Shown: positions 1 through 8,058, numbered from the stretch's first letter. The stretch: 64,000 nt of DNA from an uncultured Isosphaeraceae bacterium (GCA_945957605.1 CAMFLR010000010.1:1-64000), one strand, 5' to 3'. The notes: generated by a model not told the origin, from the sequence alone. Numbers and translations: made by a program.

Positions 1-777
1 ACATCAGAGAATAACGTCATTTCGCGGAAAGGGGGATATTTCAACGGGCTGCTAGACGACGAAAAAGCTCGAATAGCGGATTTCATAGCCTCAACGCCCG
101 ACCTCTGGTTTGCCATCTTCAAGCGCGTTCCAAAGCTCGCGAAGATGCTCGGGCCACGTTCCGGCTATGCTCTCGACGGTGGAAAAATTGTCAGCGAGGG
201 CCTCGAGGCAGCAGCCGAGAAACCGGAAGCTGTTGCTCGCGTCGCGGGAAAGGCGAAAGCTCTAGAATCTGCGCATCCTGGCGCGGTAGGCGATACCGCA
301 AAGGCAGTTGACGATGCGTCGTCTCTGGCTGGTGCCCCAGCGAGTGTCCCGCAGGCCTCCGGAAGTGGTTCACTCCCATCAAATACCAGCTCAGTACGAG
401 TTTCATCTGAAGCACCCAGTAAGATAACGCCCAAAGAGGTTGCAGGCGTTCACCCTCCGAAGAGCGCGTCCGCAACCTTCACAAACACACAGCTTGAAAA
501 GAAGTGGAAACACGCGCCTGATTTCGGTATCACAACAACCAAGCGAAACCCGACTACTCTCGCGCAGTATCAGAGCGCTATCGTGAACCACCTCGATGAC
601 GCTGCCACGATCGAGAAGGGCACTTACCTTTATGTGAAGGACTCCAAGGTCTTCTTTAACCCGAGCACCAACAATGTCGTCGTCCTGGACAAAAACGGTG
701 TGTTTGTGTCGGGCTGGAAGTTGACCCCTGGAACCCCGCAATGGACGAAGCTAGTCAATGACGGAGTACTGAGATGA
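1..777 (+). CDS. Polymorphic toxin with C-terminal colicin D-type tRNA nuclease domain (5' end outside window)
   Basis: The reading frame is open from the first base, so the start lies upstream; 258 residues are visible. The last ~95 residues match the colicin D catalytic domain, which cuts the anticodon loop of tRNA-Arg in target cells. Counting from base 1, the frame has KKWKH with Lys168, Lys170 and His171, and SGW with Ser237 and Trp239. In colicin D the key residues are Lys608, Lys610, His611, Ser677 and Trp679, so the spacing is identical. Before the domain is a Pro/Ser/Ala-rich linker of ~100 residues; the earlier part (residues 1-60) is not recognised and should belong to a delivery or processing region. 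The stop overlaps the next gene by ATGA, the usual arrangement for a toxin and its immunity protein. The nuclease assignment is confident; the delivery route is unknown. Confidence 0.85.
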   Translation, partial: TSENNVISRKGGYFNGLLDDEKARIADFIASTPDLWFAIFKRVPKLAKMLGPRSGYALDGGKIVSEGLEAAAEKPEAVARVAGKAKALESAHPGAVGDTAKAVDDASSLAGAPASVPQASGSGSLPSNTSSVRVSSEAPSKITPKEVAGVHPPKSASATFTNTQLEKKWKHAPDFGITTTKRNPTTLAQYQSAIVNHLDDAATIEKGTYLYVKDSKVFFNPSTNNVVVLDKNGVFVSGWKLTPGTPQWTKLVNDGVLR

Positions 778-1040
778 GTAATCAACTTTACGAACTCGCG
801 AAGCGATTCGCGGACGGTGAAATCTCCGCCGAAGCTTTTGCCGACCTCTTCATGGAAAGATGGAAGCAACAGCGGGACGCGGCGCCCAACATGGACACAA
901 GGGCCCCGAATGCAGTGTGCGAGTCCCTCTCCACGATTTTTTGTCTCGCCGATCTCTTTCATCCCGAAGCGGATCGAGAGGAGTACGAATTGGACGAGAC
1001 GAGGTTGAGGTTCGAGGTACGGAAGGCTCTGGGGTTATGA
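774..1040 (+). CDS. Colicin D-type immunity protein
   Basis: This 88-residue acidic protein starts inside the toxin stop codon (ATGA overlap). It has the family pattern of colicin D/microcin immunity proteins: an N-terminal ELAKRFADGEISAEAF segment, a central FCLADLF motif and a C-terminal EEYELDETRLR helix. Proteins of this family bind the nuclease domain and block the active site by mimicking the tRNA backbone with acidic groups; the many Glu and Asp residues here fit. It should protect the producing cell from the preceding toxin. Assignment rests on motif recognition plus gene order. Confidence 0.8.
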   Translation: MSNQLYELAKRFADGEISAEAFADLFMERWKQQRDAAPNMDTRAPNAVCESLSTIFCLADLFHPEADREEYELDETRLRFEVRKALGL

Positions 1041-1143
1041 TCGCCACTTGACGCCTGTGCGCCATCGCAGGCCACGAGACGTTGTTACCCGCCCAACGCC
1101 TAGCCGTCCGTCTCGACGAACGCCGGAACTTCCTACCCGAGCA

Positions 1144-1470
1144 ATGAGCATCGCCGTAATCGTTGGTCGTAAAGACTCTGAGCCAGAGTTCTTTTCCCTT
1201 GTTGGGAACTCGGAGCTGAACGCGCTGTGGAAGCCGATCATCGAACGAAAGAACCTGTACTTTCTTGATTACATTGTCACCGCCGGACTCAGCATCAATG
1301 CTGAGAACTGCGACGAGGTGATCGAAGAAGTGCGAGTGCTCTTGCGCGAAATCGAGACGTTGCGGCAACATGAAGATGACTTCACAAATCCAGTCTTTCG
1401 TGTTCGGCGAGCCTTATCGATACTTGAGAGTTGGAACCCTCATTCCGACTTTACTATTTCAATCGGCTGA
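1144..1470 (+). CDS. Hypothetical protein, possible second immunity protein
   Basis: A frame of 108 residues beginning MSIAVIVGRKD. I do not recognise the family. It is a small soluble alpha/beta-looking protein without a signal peptide or membrane segment, ending with DFTISIG, a type of short hydrophobic tail often seen in immunity proteins of toxin loci. Its position directly after a toxin-immunity pair supports an accessory immunity role, but this is inference from context. The ATG at 1144 is preferred over upstream in-frame starts because the region before it (from 1048) reads as Arg/Pro-rich noise. An overlapping +1 frame continues with protein-like sequence to 1573, so a frameshift near the end cannot be excluded. 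Confidence 0.5.
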   Translation: MSIAVIVGRKDSEPEFFSLVGNSELNALWKPIIERKNLYFLDYIVTAGLSINAENCDEVIEEVRVLLREIETLRQHEDDFTNPVFRVRRALSILESWNPHSDFTISIG

Positions 1471-1806
1471 TCTCCCGTATGACACGTTTACCGTTTGCGA
1501 GAACAGAATAGTTATCGACGCCGCGGACGGCATCGATCTCCCGATTGATGCCTCAAGCTCAAAAAGCAAATAATATGAGACGGTCCAGTTTGACAACTGC
1601 GAGGTTACAAGTTGGCGTCTTGCTCATCATTTTCCCTGATCTATTTACTCGTCAAATCATTAGTATGACTACGTTTTCATATGTTCGCCTTTGATTCGCT
1701 TCCTAAACCTTATCCTTCTCCGCACGGCTTAAGTTAAAGCCCCCACCTCCGCAGCCGCATCTCACCGTGGCCCTCGCTCCCTCCACGTCCTTCGGAACCC
1801 TCGCGC
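1471..1806. other. Gene-poor gap between toxin locus and capsid block
   Basis: No convincing gene. Bases 1471-1573 in the frame +1 to the preceding gene read as a plausible peptide tail ending at TAA (CENRIVIDAADGIDLPID), which may be a frameshifted end of that gene. From 1574 the DNA is more AT-rich than the flanks and should carry the promoter of the phage-like block that starts at 1807. Confidence 0.4.
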
Positions 1807-2481
1807 ATGACCGACGCCATCACAACCGAAATCCCCGACGCCGACATTCGTGAGCTTCGTAGCGAGGCTGCGAAATATCGCAAGCGTGCCCAGGCCGCCG
1901 AGAAGAAAAACGCCGAACTTCAAAGCCTCCTCGACTCCGTCGCAGCCGAACGCAACGAACTCGCTCAAGGCATCCAACTGCTCGGCGCCGACTACCGCGA
2001 ACAACTCTCCGCTCTCGAAGCCGCCAACGATCCCGACTCCCTCAAGGCCCGCGTCGCCGAGCTCACCGGCCAGCTTCGCGAGCGAACGCATCGTGATATG
2101 TTCGACGCCACAGCCCGCGACATGGGAGTGCTCGATAACCGCCAAGCCCTCGACGACCTTTGGCACGCCACCGGCTACACCCCCGAAACCGACGACGCCG
2201 ACCCGAACGTCATTTCCGAGCTGGTGGGCTCAGCCTTGACGGCTCGCCCCTGGCTCAAGCAAGCGGCAGACGCCGCACCGACGACCCAGCCCGCCCCCGC
2301 GAGCAACGGTCAAGCGCTCGATGCGCAGCCTCGCGGATTCGCACTCCCTCAGCGGCCTGTCGGCCCAGGTGCGGCCCGCGGAACGCCCGAAACCACAAGC
2401 CCGCCGGCCACCATCGAAACCAAGGTCAACGAGCGGTTCTCCCGCTCCGGCCGAGACCCAAACAACGCCTACCGCATCTAA
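1807..2481 (+). CDS. Phage scaffold-like coiled-coil protein
   Basis: A 224-residue protein directly upstream of the major capsid gene, where phage scaffolding proteins are normally encoded. Residues ~15-100 are a charged helical/coiled-coil stretch (EAAKYRKRAQAAEKKNAEL and following), residues ~100-155 a helical segment with Trp119, and the C-terminal third is Pro/Ala/Thr-rich and disordered, ending in a short basic tail (RSGRDPNNAYRI). A coiled coil followed by a basic C-terminal tail is the classical scaffold layout. There is no sequence-level recognition of a specific family, so function follows from architecture and the 48-bp distance to the capsid gene. Confidence 0.65.
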   Translation: MTDAITTEIPDADIRELRSEAAKYRKRAQAAEKKNAELQSLLDSVAAERNELAQGIQLLGADYREQLSALEAANDPDSLKARVAELTGQLRERTHRDMFDATARDMGVLDNRQALDDLWHATGYTPETDDADPNVISELVGSALTARPWLKQAADAAPTTQPAPASNGQALDAQPRGFALPQRPVGPGAARGTPETTSPPATIETKVNERFSRSGRDPNNAYRI

Positions 2482-2529
2482 CACAATTGTGCCGGCCATT
2501 TAATCGAATCCAGAAAGGTTAGCATCTCA

Positions 2530-3420
2530 GTGGCAAACAATCTCTCAGCCTTTAATGCTCAAGTTTGGTCGAAATCGCTCGTAATGAACCTCGACCGCAC
2601 CAACGTCATGCTCGACAAGACCAACCGTCAATGGGACGGCATCTTGCAAAACGTGGGCGACACCGTGCAGGTGCGAACCCTCGGCAACATCACCACCAGG
2701 CGCTACGTTCGCGGGCAAGATATCACCTACGAAAGCCTCTCGCCGATCAAAGAACCACTCACCGTTAACGATGCGATCATGTTCGCATTTGAGGTGGACG
2801 ACCTCGACGAGATCCAGAACGACATCAACGCAATCGATAGCTACACCCATCGCGCCGCGGTGTCGATGCAGAACGCAATCGAAGACAAGATCCTCTCCGC
2901 CTACAGCTCTGCACTGGTCGCCAATCGCATCACCAACAGCGGTTCACCCATCACTCTCACCTCGACAACGGTTGGCACCTCCGTCTACGACAACCTCGTG
3001 CTGGCCCGCGAAAATCTAGCCACGCAAAACGTCCCCGCCGACGGCCGGCGCTGGGTGGTGGTCAATCCCGCCACACTCTCGCTGCTCCTGAAAGACACGA
3101 CCCACTTCATCCGCTCGACCGCCCTTGGCGATGGCGTCGCCGCGCAAGGCACGCTCGACGGCGCCCCGCGACGCCCCGGTTTCGCCGGCATGTGCGCCGG
3201 CTTCGAAGTCTACGAATCGACGGCGGTTCCCGTCGATACCAACGGCAAATACCTTGTCTACGGCACCGGTCAGGCCATCGCCTACGTCGCGCAGCTCACC
3301 ACGCTCGAAGCCATCCGCCTCGAACGCAGCTTCGCAACCGCCGTCCGCGGCTTGCTTCTGCACGACATCGCCGTCTTCGCCGAAGCTAGCAAACAGCTCG
3401 GCTACATCTACGCCGCCTGA
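2530..3420 (+). CDS. Phage major capsid protein (HK97-fold, P22-coat-like)
   Basis: A 296-residue protein beginning MANNLSAFNAQVWSKSLV. This N-terminus and the following GDTVQVRTLG, SLSPIKEPLTVNDA and AVSMQNAIEDKI segments are typical of the P22-coat/major capsid group found in many tailed phages and prophages. The length is at the lower end for HK97-fold coats. The C-terminal part (LTTLEAIRLERSFATAVRGL, DIAVFAEASKQLG) matches the last beta strands of the fold. It should form the head shell together with the upstream scaffold-like protein. Codons are GC-rich with C-ending preference, similar to the neighbouring phage genes. Confidence 0.85.
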   Translation: MANNLSAFNAQVWSKSLVMNLDRTNVMLDKTNRQWDGILQNVGDTVQVRTLGNITTRRYVRGQDITYESLSPIKEPLTVNDAIMFAFEVDDLDEIQNDINAIDSYTHRAAVSMQNAIEDKILSAYSSALVANRITNSGSPITLTSTTVGTSVYDNLVLARENLATQNVPADGRRWVVVNPATLSLLLKDTTHFIRSTALGDGVAAQGTLDGAPRRPGFAGMCAGFEVYESTAVPVDTNGKYLVYGTGQAIAYVAQLTTLEAIRLERSFATAVRGLLLHDIAVFAEASKQLGYIYAA

Positions 3421-3476
3421 TTTGTAAATTTGCACATTGAGTTTCTTCCAATATTATTCACGCGAAAGGTTTTTCA

Positions 3477-4181
3477 ATGCCGAATCCGGCGTATTTCGCA
3501 GCGGCCGAACAGTCGTTCATGGTTCACGATGATTTCAATATCTACAATTCGAGCAACTCGACGGGTCTGTGGCAGGAAGCGACAGACGGTGCCACTGGCG
3601 CATCCGGCTACGACACCACCAACCCCGGCGGCTGGCTCAAACTAGTAACCGCCGCGGCGGCCGACGATTACCACTCGCTCTTCACGAGCCAAAAGATGTT
3701 CAAAATTGCGGCCAACAAGCCGATCAGTTTTGATTGCCGCATCCAGCTCACCGAGGCCAACACCAACAAGGCCCAGCTCTTCCTTGGCCTCTCCTCCGTC
3801 ACAACGACCGGCGGCATGTTGGCAAGCAACGCCGGCCCGCTGACAAACTTCGATGGCGTCGCCCTCTACAAAACCGGCGGTACGAGCACTTTTGGCCTTA
3901 TCTCATCGTCCGCGACAGCGCAAACCAAAACCGCGAACATCGCCACGCTGGTCTCCGGCACAACCATCCAGCTTGGCTTCTCAATCGACCCTCACGACGC
4001 GAACTACGCCACAGTTACGCCCTACGTGAATGGCGTCGGCGTGATGAACAACAACGTGCAGGTGAAGCAAACCCTAGCGTATCCCACGAATCCGCTCTGC
4101 ATAATGATCGGCGTCATCGCCGGCTCAACCAGCGCCGAGACGTTGCTGGTTGATTACGTAAGTGTATCTCAAGCGCGATAA
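3477..4181 (+). CDS. Probable phage head decoration or fibre protein (beta-rich)
   Basis: A 234-residue protein, 56 bp after the capsid gene on the same strand. It lacks a signal peptide and is rich in Thr, Ser, Gly and Asn. Segments such as FKIAANKPISFDCRIQL, TIQLGFSIDP and TLLVDYVSVSQ alternate like a jelly-roll or concanavalin-type sandwich. Proteins like this lie beside the capsid gene in many Microviridae-unrelated tailed phages and prophages and serve as decoration or receptor-binding parts. No catalytic motif is visible. The structural role is inferred from position and composition. Confidence 0.5.
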   Translation: MPNPAYFAAAEQSFMVHDDFNIYNSSNSTGLWQEATDGATGASGYDTTNPGGWLKLVTAAAADDYHSLFTSQKMFKIAANKPISFDCRIQLTEANTNKAQLFLGLSSVTTTGGMLASNAGPLTNFDGVALYKTGGTSTFGLISSSATAQTKTANIATLVSGTTIQLGFSIDPHDANYATVTPYVNGVGVMNNNVQVKQTLAYPTNPLCIMIGVIAGSTSAETLLVDYVSVSQAR

Positions 4182-4249
4182 TTCACTTCCCCAAGTTGCC
4201 GCCAGGCGTGTCATTCACCACACGCCTCGCGACGCCCCACCCACGCAAG

Positions 4250-4450
4250 ATGACCCACCAAAACCAGCAACGCTTCGATCTCAAAAGCAGTGAAAAAACG
4301 TCCGACTCCGACGATCCACTTCTCTCCCCATCCGTCATCGCCCAGATCAACGCCGAGCTCGATCAAATGTGCGACTCGCATAGCGATCTCAACGTAATTC
4401 CGACGGCGACAGCAACAAAGGAGACGCGATGCTCGACCTCGCTGCACTAA
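4250..4450 (+). CDS. Small hypothetical phage protein
   Basis: A 66-residue acidic protein starting MTHQNQQRFDLK. The in-frame upstream start at 4196 would add Pro/Arg-rich residues unlike the rest, so 4250 is chosen. Nothing is recognised; the composition (SDSDDPLLSP, then a short helix around IAQINAELDQM) suggests a small unstructured or helical protein. Its end overlaps a strong ribosome binding site and start codon at 4429, so it was the penultimate visible gene of this operon before the IS insertion. The stop TAA sits exactly at the IS boundary (4448-4450). Confidence 0.4.
   Translation: MTHQNQQRFDLKSSEKTSDSDDPLLSPSVIAQINAELDQMCDSHSDLNVIPTATATKETRCSTSLH
4429..4450 (+). pseudogene. 5' stub of a phage gene cut by an insertion sequence
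   Basis: An excellent ribosome binding site (AAAGGAG, 4417-4423) lies five bases before ATG 4429, which opens MLDLAAL and then runs straight into the terminal inverted repeat of the IS701-like element at 4451. The frame stops after a few IS-derived codons. The rest of this gene is not found on the far side of the IS cluster, so the 3' part was lost. Confidence 0.5.
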
Positions 4451-5908
4451 GCTCGACTGATGCCATTCCGACGTGATTCAAGCAGCGGGTGCGAGGACTG
4501 CGCAGAGTAGATCGCGTATCGGCTCGGGGAGTTTCTCGAGCCCCGACCCGATTCCGGCCTCTCGAAAAACAGTTTCAGACCATAGTCGTAGACGTACGGC
4601 ACACAATGCATCTGAAAACGCCACGATCGACTTGCCCGGCCAGATGATCGCGCCGACTTGTGCCGTTGCAGGCATTGCGTCATAAAGCAGGGCCACCACC
4701 GAGTACAGTCCGAGCAGGCATGGCGTCGCACGTAACACGGTCCGCCGACTCCAACCTTGTGTTGTCTCCGAGTGGAGATGAGCTCGGCTCTCCTGGAACG
4801 TGCATTCGAGGTTCCAGCGACCGGCATATCGAGTGATGACATCACTCGTTTTCATTCTCGGTTCCGTTGTGTAGAAATACTCGTCGCGGTGCGTGCCTTC
4901 CCGGTCATGGACGAACACCCAGCGGATTGGCACCAATCCGTCACCCGCCTTGTACCAATGTCCCGCGCCGATGACGACCTCGACACGTCGAGTTCCCCCA
5001 CCGCACCAGCCCACGGTAAGCTTGCGGCGGCGTCGAGCCGTCGCCACGCCTTCGCGAGGCTTGGGGCGCCGATCTCCCTTGACCCGAGGCCGGCCATTGC
5101 CCCGGTAAAGCGGAGGCGGTTCGAACAAATTGGGCTCAGGGTGCAGTTTGCTGATCAGCACAAGTCTCTGGCGATGCCGGTAGACAAAGCGGGCGACCTC
5201 ATGGGATCCATAGGAGGAATCGCCCACGAAAACAAATCGTCGATCCGGGAAACGGGCCAGCAAGAACCGCAAGAGCCGGCACATCAACTCTGCGGGCGTG
5301 TGGTGCGGGCGGCCCCGACGGTGGTTGTCCTCTTGGGAGTGATACAGGTCGATCAGTACGGGCAGAGCCCAGGAGCGACTCGCCCATGGGAAGCGGACAA
5401 GTACGGCCAAGACGACCCAGCGGCGGCCGTACTTCCAGGCGGTGTAGGCATGCGATGATCGCACAGGGTCGCGGTGGCGGGACTTACCGTAGACGTGCTT
5501 GCCGGGATGGCCATCGACCGTGTCGTCACCGACCAGGAGTACCGGTCCTTGCGAGACGAGATGCTTCAGGATAAAACGGGCCAACGTGCAGCCGAGTTGC
5601 AAGCCCGACCAGCGAGCGCGTGAGAGAACCCGTTGATAGTCTGTGCGATGGCCTGGAGCGAGGCGTCCCCTCGTACGAAGCAGATTTGCAACCGTGTGGC
5701 GACCGCGTGTGAGAATCGCGGCGACGAGCAGCATGGTGAAGCGTCGAAACGTGGGTTTTGTAAAGACGGGAGCGATGGCCTCGAATAGGGGCTGGGCCTC
5801 AGGTGGTAGAATCATGGTGGATCTGTCCTCGGTGGGTATCCTTGAGGTGCTTGTGCAACCCTTCAGTTTACCGCCGAGGCGGATCCTCGAAATTGGCATC
5901 AGTCGAGC
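4451..5908 (-). mobile_element. IS701/IS4-like insertion sequence
   Basis: The element has imperfect terminal inverted repeats: GCTCGACTGATGCCA at 4451-4465 and its reverse complement at 5894-5908 (15 of 15 bases), diverging further in. It carries one transposase gene on the minus strand. I cannot find a convincing target duplication (CTAA on the left, CAAG on the right), possibly because the next element abuts only a few bases further on. It interrupts a phage gene seven codons after its start. Confidence 0.75.
4478..5815 (-). CDS. IS701/IS4-like transposase (DDE endonuclease)
   Basis: The start MILPPEAQPLFEAI at 5815 gives 445 residues, near the usual length of IS701-family transposases; the longer frame to 5911 would reach into and beyond the inverted repeat. 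Catalytic acidic residues are visible as LLVGDDTVDG (first Asp), FVFVGDSSYGS (second Asp) and the C-terminal RWNLECTFQESRAHL with the YREK-like Glu. The protein cuts and joins the ends of its own element. The frame is intact, so the copy may be active. The element is inserted in a phage structural operon. Confidence 0.85.
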   Translation of the reverse strand: MILPPEAQPLFEAIAPVFTKPTFRRFTMLLVAAILTRGRHTVANLLRTRGRLAPGHRTDYQRVLSRARWSGLQLGCTLARFILKHLVSQGPVLLVGDDTVDGHPGKHVYGKSRHRDPVRSSHAYTAWKYGRRWVVLAVLVRFPWASRSWALPVLIDLYHSQEDNHRRGRPHHTPAELMCRLLRFLLARFPDRRFVFVGDSSYGSHEVARFVYRHRQRLVLISKLHPEPNLFEPPPLYRGNGRPRVKGDRRPKPREGVATARRRRKLTVGWCGGGTRRVEVVIGAGHWYKAGDGLVPIRWVFVHDREGTHRDEYFYTTEPRMKTSDVITRYAGRWNLECTFQESRAHLHSETTQGWSRRTVLRATPCLLGLYSVVALLYDAMPATAQVGAIIWPGKSIVAFSDALCAVRLRLWSETVFREAGIGSGLEKLPEPIRDLLCAVLAPAA

Positions 5909-6689
5909 CAAGAAACTCTGACAAAACCCGCTTTTTTACATAGAATCATAATGCAATATGCGAAAGCAGACAACGCTAGCGGCTAACGTCGCCCAGGCAT
6001 TAATAATTACACCAAGACGATCATATCGTACTCGCATCCGGCGTAAGCCTTTCAACCAAGATATCGTCCTCTCGACCACCCAACGAATCTTGCCCAGACC
6101 ACTGCCATGTGGTGTTCGACGCTTCGCAATGTGGGGCTCTATTCCCAATCATCGGAGCAACCCCCTCAAGGGCTCGCTATCATACCCGCGATCAGCGTAG
6201 ACCTCGTCGGGTAACACTTTGGGACGACCAGGTTTTCCGCCAACTTGCGGAAACGCGATGATCTCCGGGAGGGACTGGCGATGGTCACTGACGTCCGCGC
6301 CGGTGCTACGGATGACAAGCCGAACCCCCTTCTTGTCGACCATGACCGTGTGTTTTGTGCCGGGTCTGCGGTGGTCCACAGGACTTGGTCCAGTCGCCTC
6401 CCCACCGCCAAAGGCTCGCACGTAAGACCATCGATGATCACCGTATCAAGGTCAAGCTTGCCTTCCCGCTTCAAAGCCGCGAGCAGGTCGGCATGCAGTC
6501 GATCCCAAATTCCCGCCTTCTCCCACGTTCGAAGCCTGCGATGTGCGGCCCGCCCAGAGCGGCCGAGTTCTTGCGGAACAGCCTCCCAACGGTTGCCAGT
6601 GACCAGCACGAACCAGATCACCCGCATGACGATGCGGTGTCCAATCTGTGGTCGGCCACCCTGTAAACAGGCGGAAGGTGATGAACGAG

Positions 6690-7520
6690 GGTGATTAGGC
6701 ATTTTCTAGGGCAGCCGGTAGGCTGCCATTATGGAACTTGCTGACTACGAACGCCATCTCGTCGGTCTTCTATGCTGGAGTTGTCACGCCGCTACCGGAC
6801 CGTGCAACGCCCGCCAGCGGCAATGCCCGCGATGTCGTAAAAGATGGAGCTACGATCGCAAGCGGATCCATTGGGAGTTGCTCAAGGCCTTCTGCCTCAA
6901 TCCAACTGCTCACCATGCCGCTCGATATATCCGCTGCACCTACCGCACGGCTCACCAGACTTACATGCGCTTTCGTCTCGCCCTTGGCGAGATGACGGCC
7001 GAGGAAAAGCGTCCCTTGCTCGGTGAGTTGGAGCTCGATGAGTCTTACTTCGGAGGTAAGCGGAAGGGCAAACGCGGGCGAGGCGCAGCGGGGAAAGTCG
7101 CTGTTTTCGGCATCCTGGAACGGGCTGGCAAGGTCTACACCGTTGCTGTGCCAGACTGTCGAAAGGAGACCCTCATGGCCAAGATCCAAGCCGCAACCGT
7201 CAAGGGCTCGATCTTTTACACCGACGAGTTCGTCAGCTACAAGGATCTCTCGAGATACGGCAAGCACGTACCGATCGACCACCAAGAAACCGTCGCGGAA
7301 GGGTCGGCGCACATCAACGGAATCGAGGGGTTCTGGAGCTATGCCAAGCGACTGCACCGGCTCTGCCACGGCGTCGACCGCGACAACTTTCCGCTCTACT
7401 TGGCCGAGTATGAGTACCGGTATAATCATCGAGACGAGCAACTGTTAAGCATCCTCTTCGATAGACTGTACAAAACCGATCCCATCAAAAACCACTTGCC
7501 CTAGAAAACACCTAATCACC
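6690..7520 (+). mobile_element. IS1595-family insertion sequence inside the IS5 element
   Basis: The 24-bp terminal repeats at 6690-6713 and 7497-7520 are inverted and match at 22 positions (both begin GGTGATTAGG and end CTAGGGCA reading inward). The element is 831 bp and carries one intact transposase. An 8-bp target duplication, normal for this family, is not visible (TGAACGAG versus TCGAAAAA). It sits just after the first codons of the IS5 transposase and therefore came later. Confidence 0.85.
6731..7504 (+). CDS. IS1595-family transposase
   Basis: A 257-residue protein with an N-terminal zinc-ribbon-like segment (CWSC ... CPRCRKRW), a helical binding region and the DDE-type ISXO2-like domain. 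The family signature GELELDESYFGGKRKGKRG carries the first Asp, the second lies in SIFYTDEFVSY, and the INGIEGFWSYAKR segment carries the Asn/Glu end of the catalytic set. Length is typical. The frame is intact from ATG to the stop located within the right inverted repeat, so the copy should be functional. Confidence 0.9.
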   Translation: MELADYERHLVGLLCWSCHAATGPCNARQRQCPRCRKRWSYDRKRIHWELLKAFCLNPTAHHAARYIRCTYRTAHQTYMRFRLALGEMTAEEKRPLLGELELDESYFGGKRKGKRGRGAAGKVAVFGILERAGKVYTVAVPDCRKETLMAKIQAATVKGSIFYTDEFVSYKDLSRYGKHVPIDHQETVAEGSAHINGIEGFWSYAKRLHRLCHGVDRDNFPLYLAEYEYRYNHRDEQLLSILFDRLYKTDPIKNHLP

Positions 7521-7731
7521 TCGAAAAATTCGTCAGGCATGCGGGCACTGGCCATAACAGTAGTCTTTTTGCAAAAGGTCTCTACTAAGCCATGGCGCAA
7601 AACTCATACTAAACTAGTTTTGTCAGAGCTTTTTAGCAATTCTCACTCCAACCGCTTGCACAGTGTAATAATGTTCAGTACTCTGGATCTACCTCAAGCA
7701 CGATTTGATCCTCGAATGTCATGAGACGCCG

Positions 7732-7989
7732 ATGTTACGTTCCTCCCCACATTTCGTTCCGTTCCTGTTCGTGAACCCAGAGGTGCTGGTGGCGCCCGAG
7801 CCGCGTCGTGAGAGTGCGACGGTCGGCGCGGTGCGGCGCGATGTCTTGATCCGCGGCCGAGATGGCGATCTCGCAAATGTCGTTTGCGTCTGGATTTCTC
7901 GCGAGGACTGGCCCATTGTGGCCGAGACTTTTCTCGCTTGGGCGACAATGCCTACACCAGACGGAATGGTCGCGTTCAAGGTTGCTTGA
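7732..7989 (+). CDS. Hypothetical protein of the phage-like island
   Basis: An 85-residue frame starting MLRSSPHFVPFLF; a TTG start 27 bases upstream is possible but lacks a better site. No family is recognised. It has a mixed hydrophobic N-terminal half and a segment DVLIRGRDGDLANVVCVWIS that looks beta-stranded. It is followed after ~70 bases by a strong terminator, so it is the last gene of the rightward phage transcription unit, now separated from the capsid genes by three IS elements. Confidence 0.45.
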   Translation: MLRSSPHFVPFLFVNPEVLVAPEPRRESATVGAVRRDVLIRGRDGDLANVVCVWISREDWPIVAETFLAWATMPTPDGMVAFKVA

Positions 7990-8058
7990 CGAACTTCGGG
8001 CGCGATGGATTTCGCCTCGCATGAGCCGTTCGTCGACAATTCGATCTCTCCTGAAGTC

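Larger units (their letters stand above)
5936..7540 (-). pseudogene. Broken IS5-family transposase
   Basis: Reading from the right, the gene starts MPDEFF at 7540 and is cut by the IS1595 element at 7520. After it (from ~6689) the sequence resumes VHHLPP, shifts frame, and continues QGGRPQIGHRI to LDLDTVIIDG; a second shift near 6420 leads to VRAFGGGEATGPSPVD and on to DRGYDSEPLRGLLR. There TGA (6149-6151) replaces the expected Trp codon, and the same frame goes on with LGIEPHIAKRRTPHG to the end at 5936. Part of the second shift could be the programmed -1 frameshift known in the IS427 group, but no slippery heptamer is visible, and the insertion, first shift and nonsense codon make the gene dead. 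Confidence 0.8.
5913..7631 (-). mobile_element. IS5-family element, decayed and split by an IS1595 copy
   Basis: Terminal repeats are AAACTCTGACAAAAC at 5913-5927 and GTTTTGTCAGAGCTT at 7617-7631, inverted with one mismatch. Removing the 831-bp IS1595 copy leaves ~888 bp, the usual size for an IS427-type IS5 element. The transposase is broken at several points. It lies only four bases from the IS701-like element, so the two probably landed in succession at the same site. Confidence 0.7.

Noticed and set aside
850..1371. A 173-codon minus-strand frame over the immunity gene and the following gene
   Set aside because: It lies opposite the better supported plus-strand genes and its translation is Arg/Ser/Pro-rich with no domain.
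3016..3435. A minus-strand frame opposite the capsid gene
   Set aside because: Typical shadow frame of a GC-rich coding strand; no motif, and the capsid reading is strong.
4757..5458. A 233-codon plus-strand frame opposite the IS701-like transposase
   Set aside because: It mirrors the conserved catalytic region of the transposase and has no domain of its own.
6770..7441. A minus-strand frame opposite the IS1595 transposase
   Set aside because: The plus strand carries the complete transposase with its signature; the opposite frame is a shadow.
6682..7528. An 8-bp target duplication around the IS1595 element
   Set aside because: The flanking octamers TGAACGAG and TCGAAAAA do not match in any register tried.
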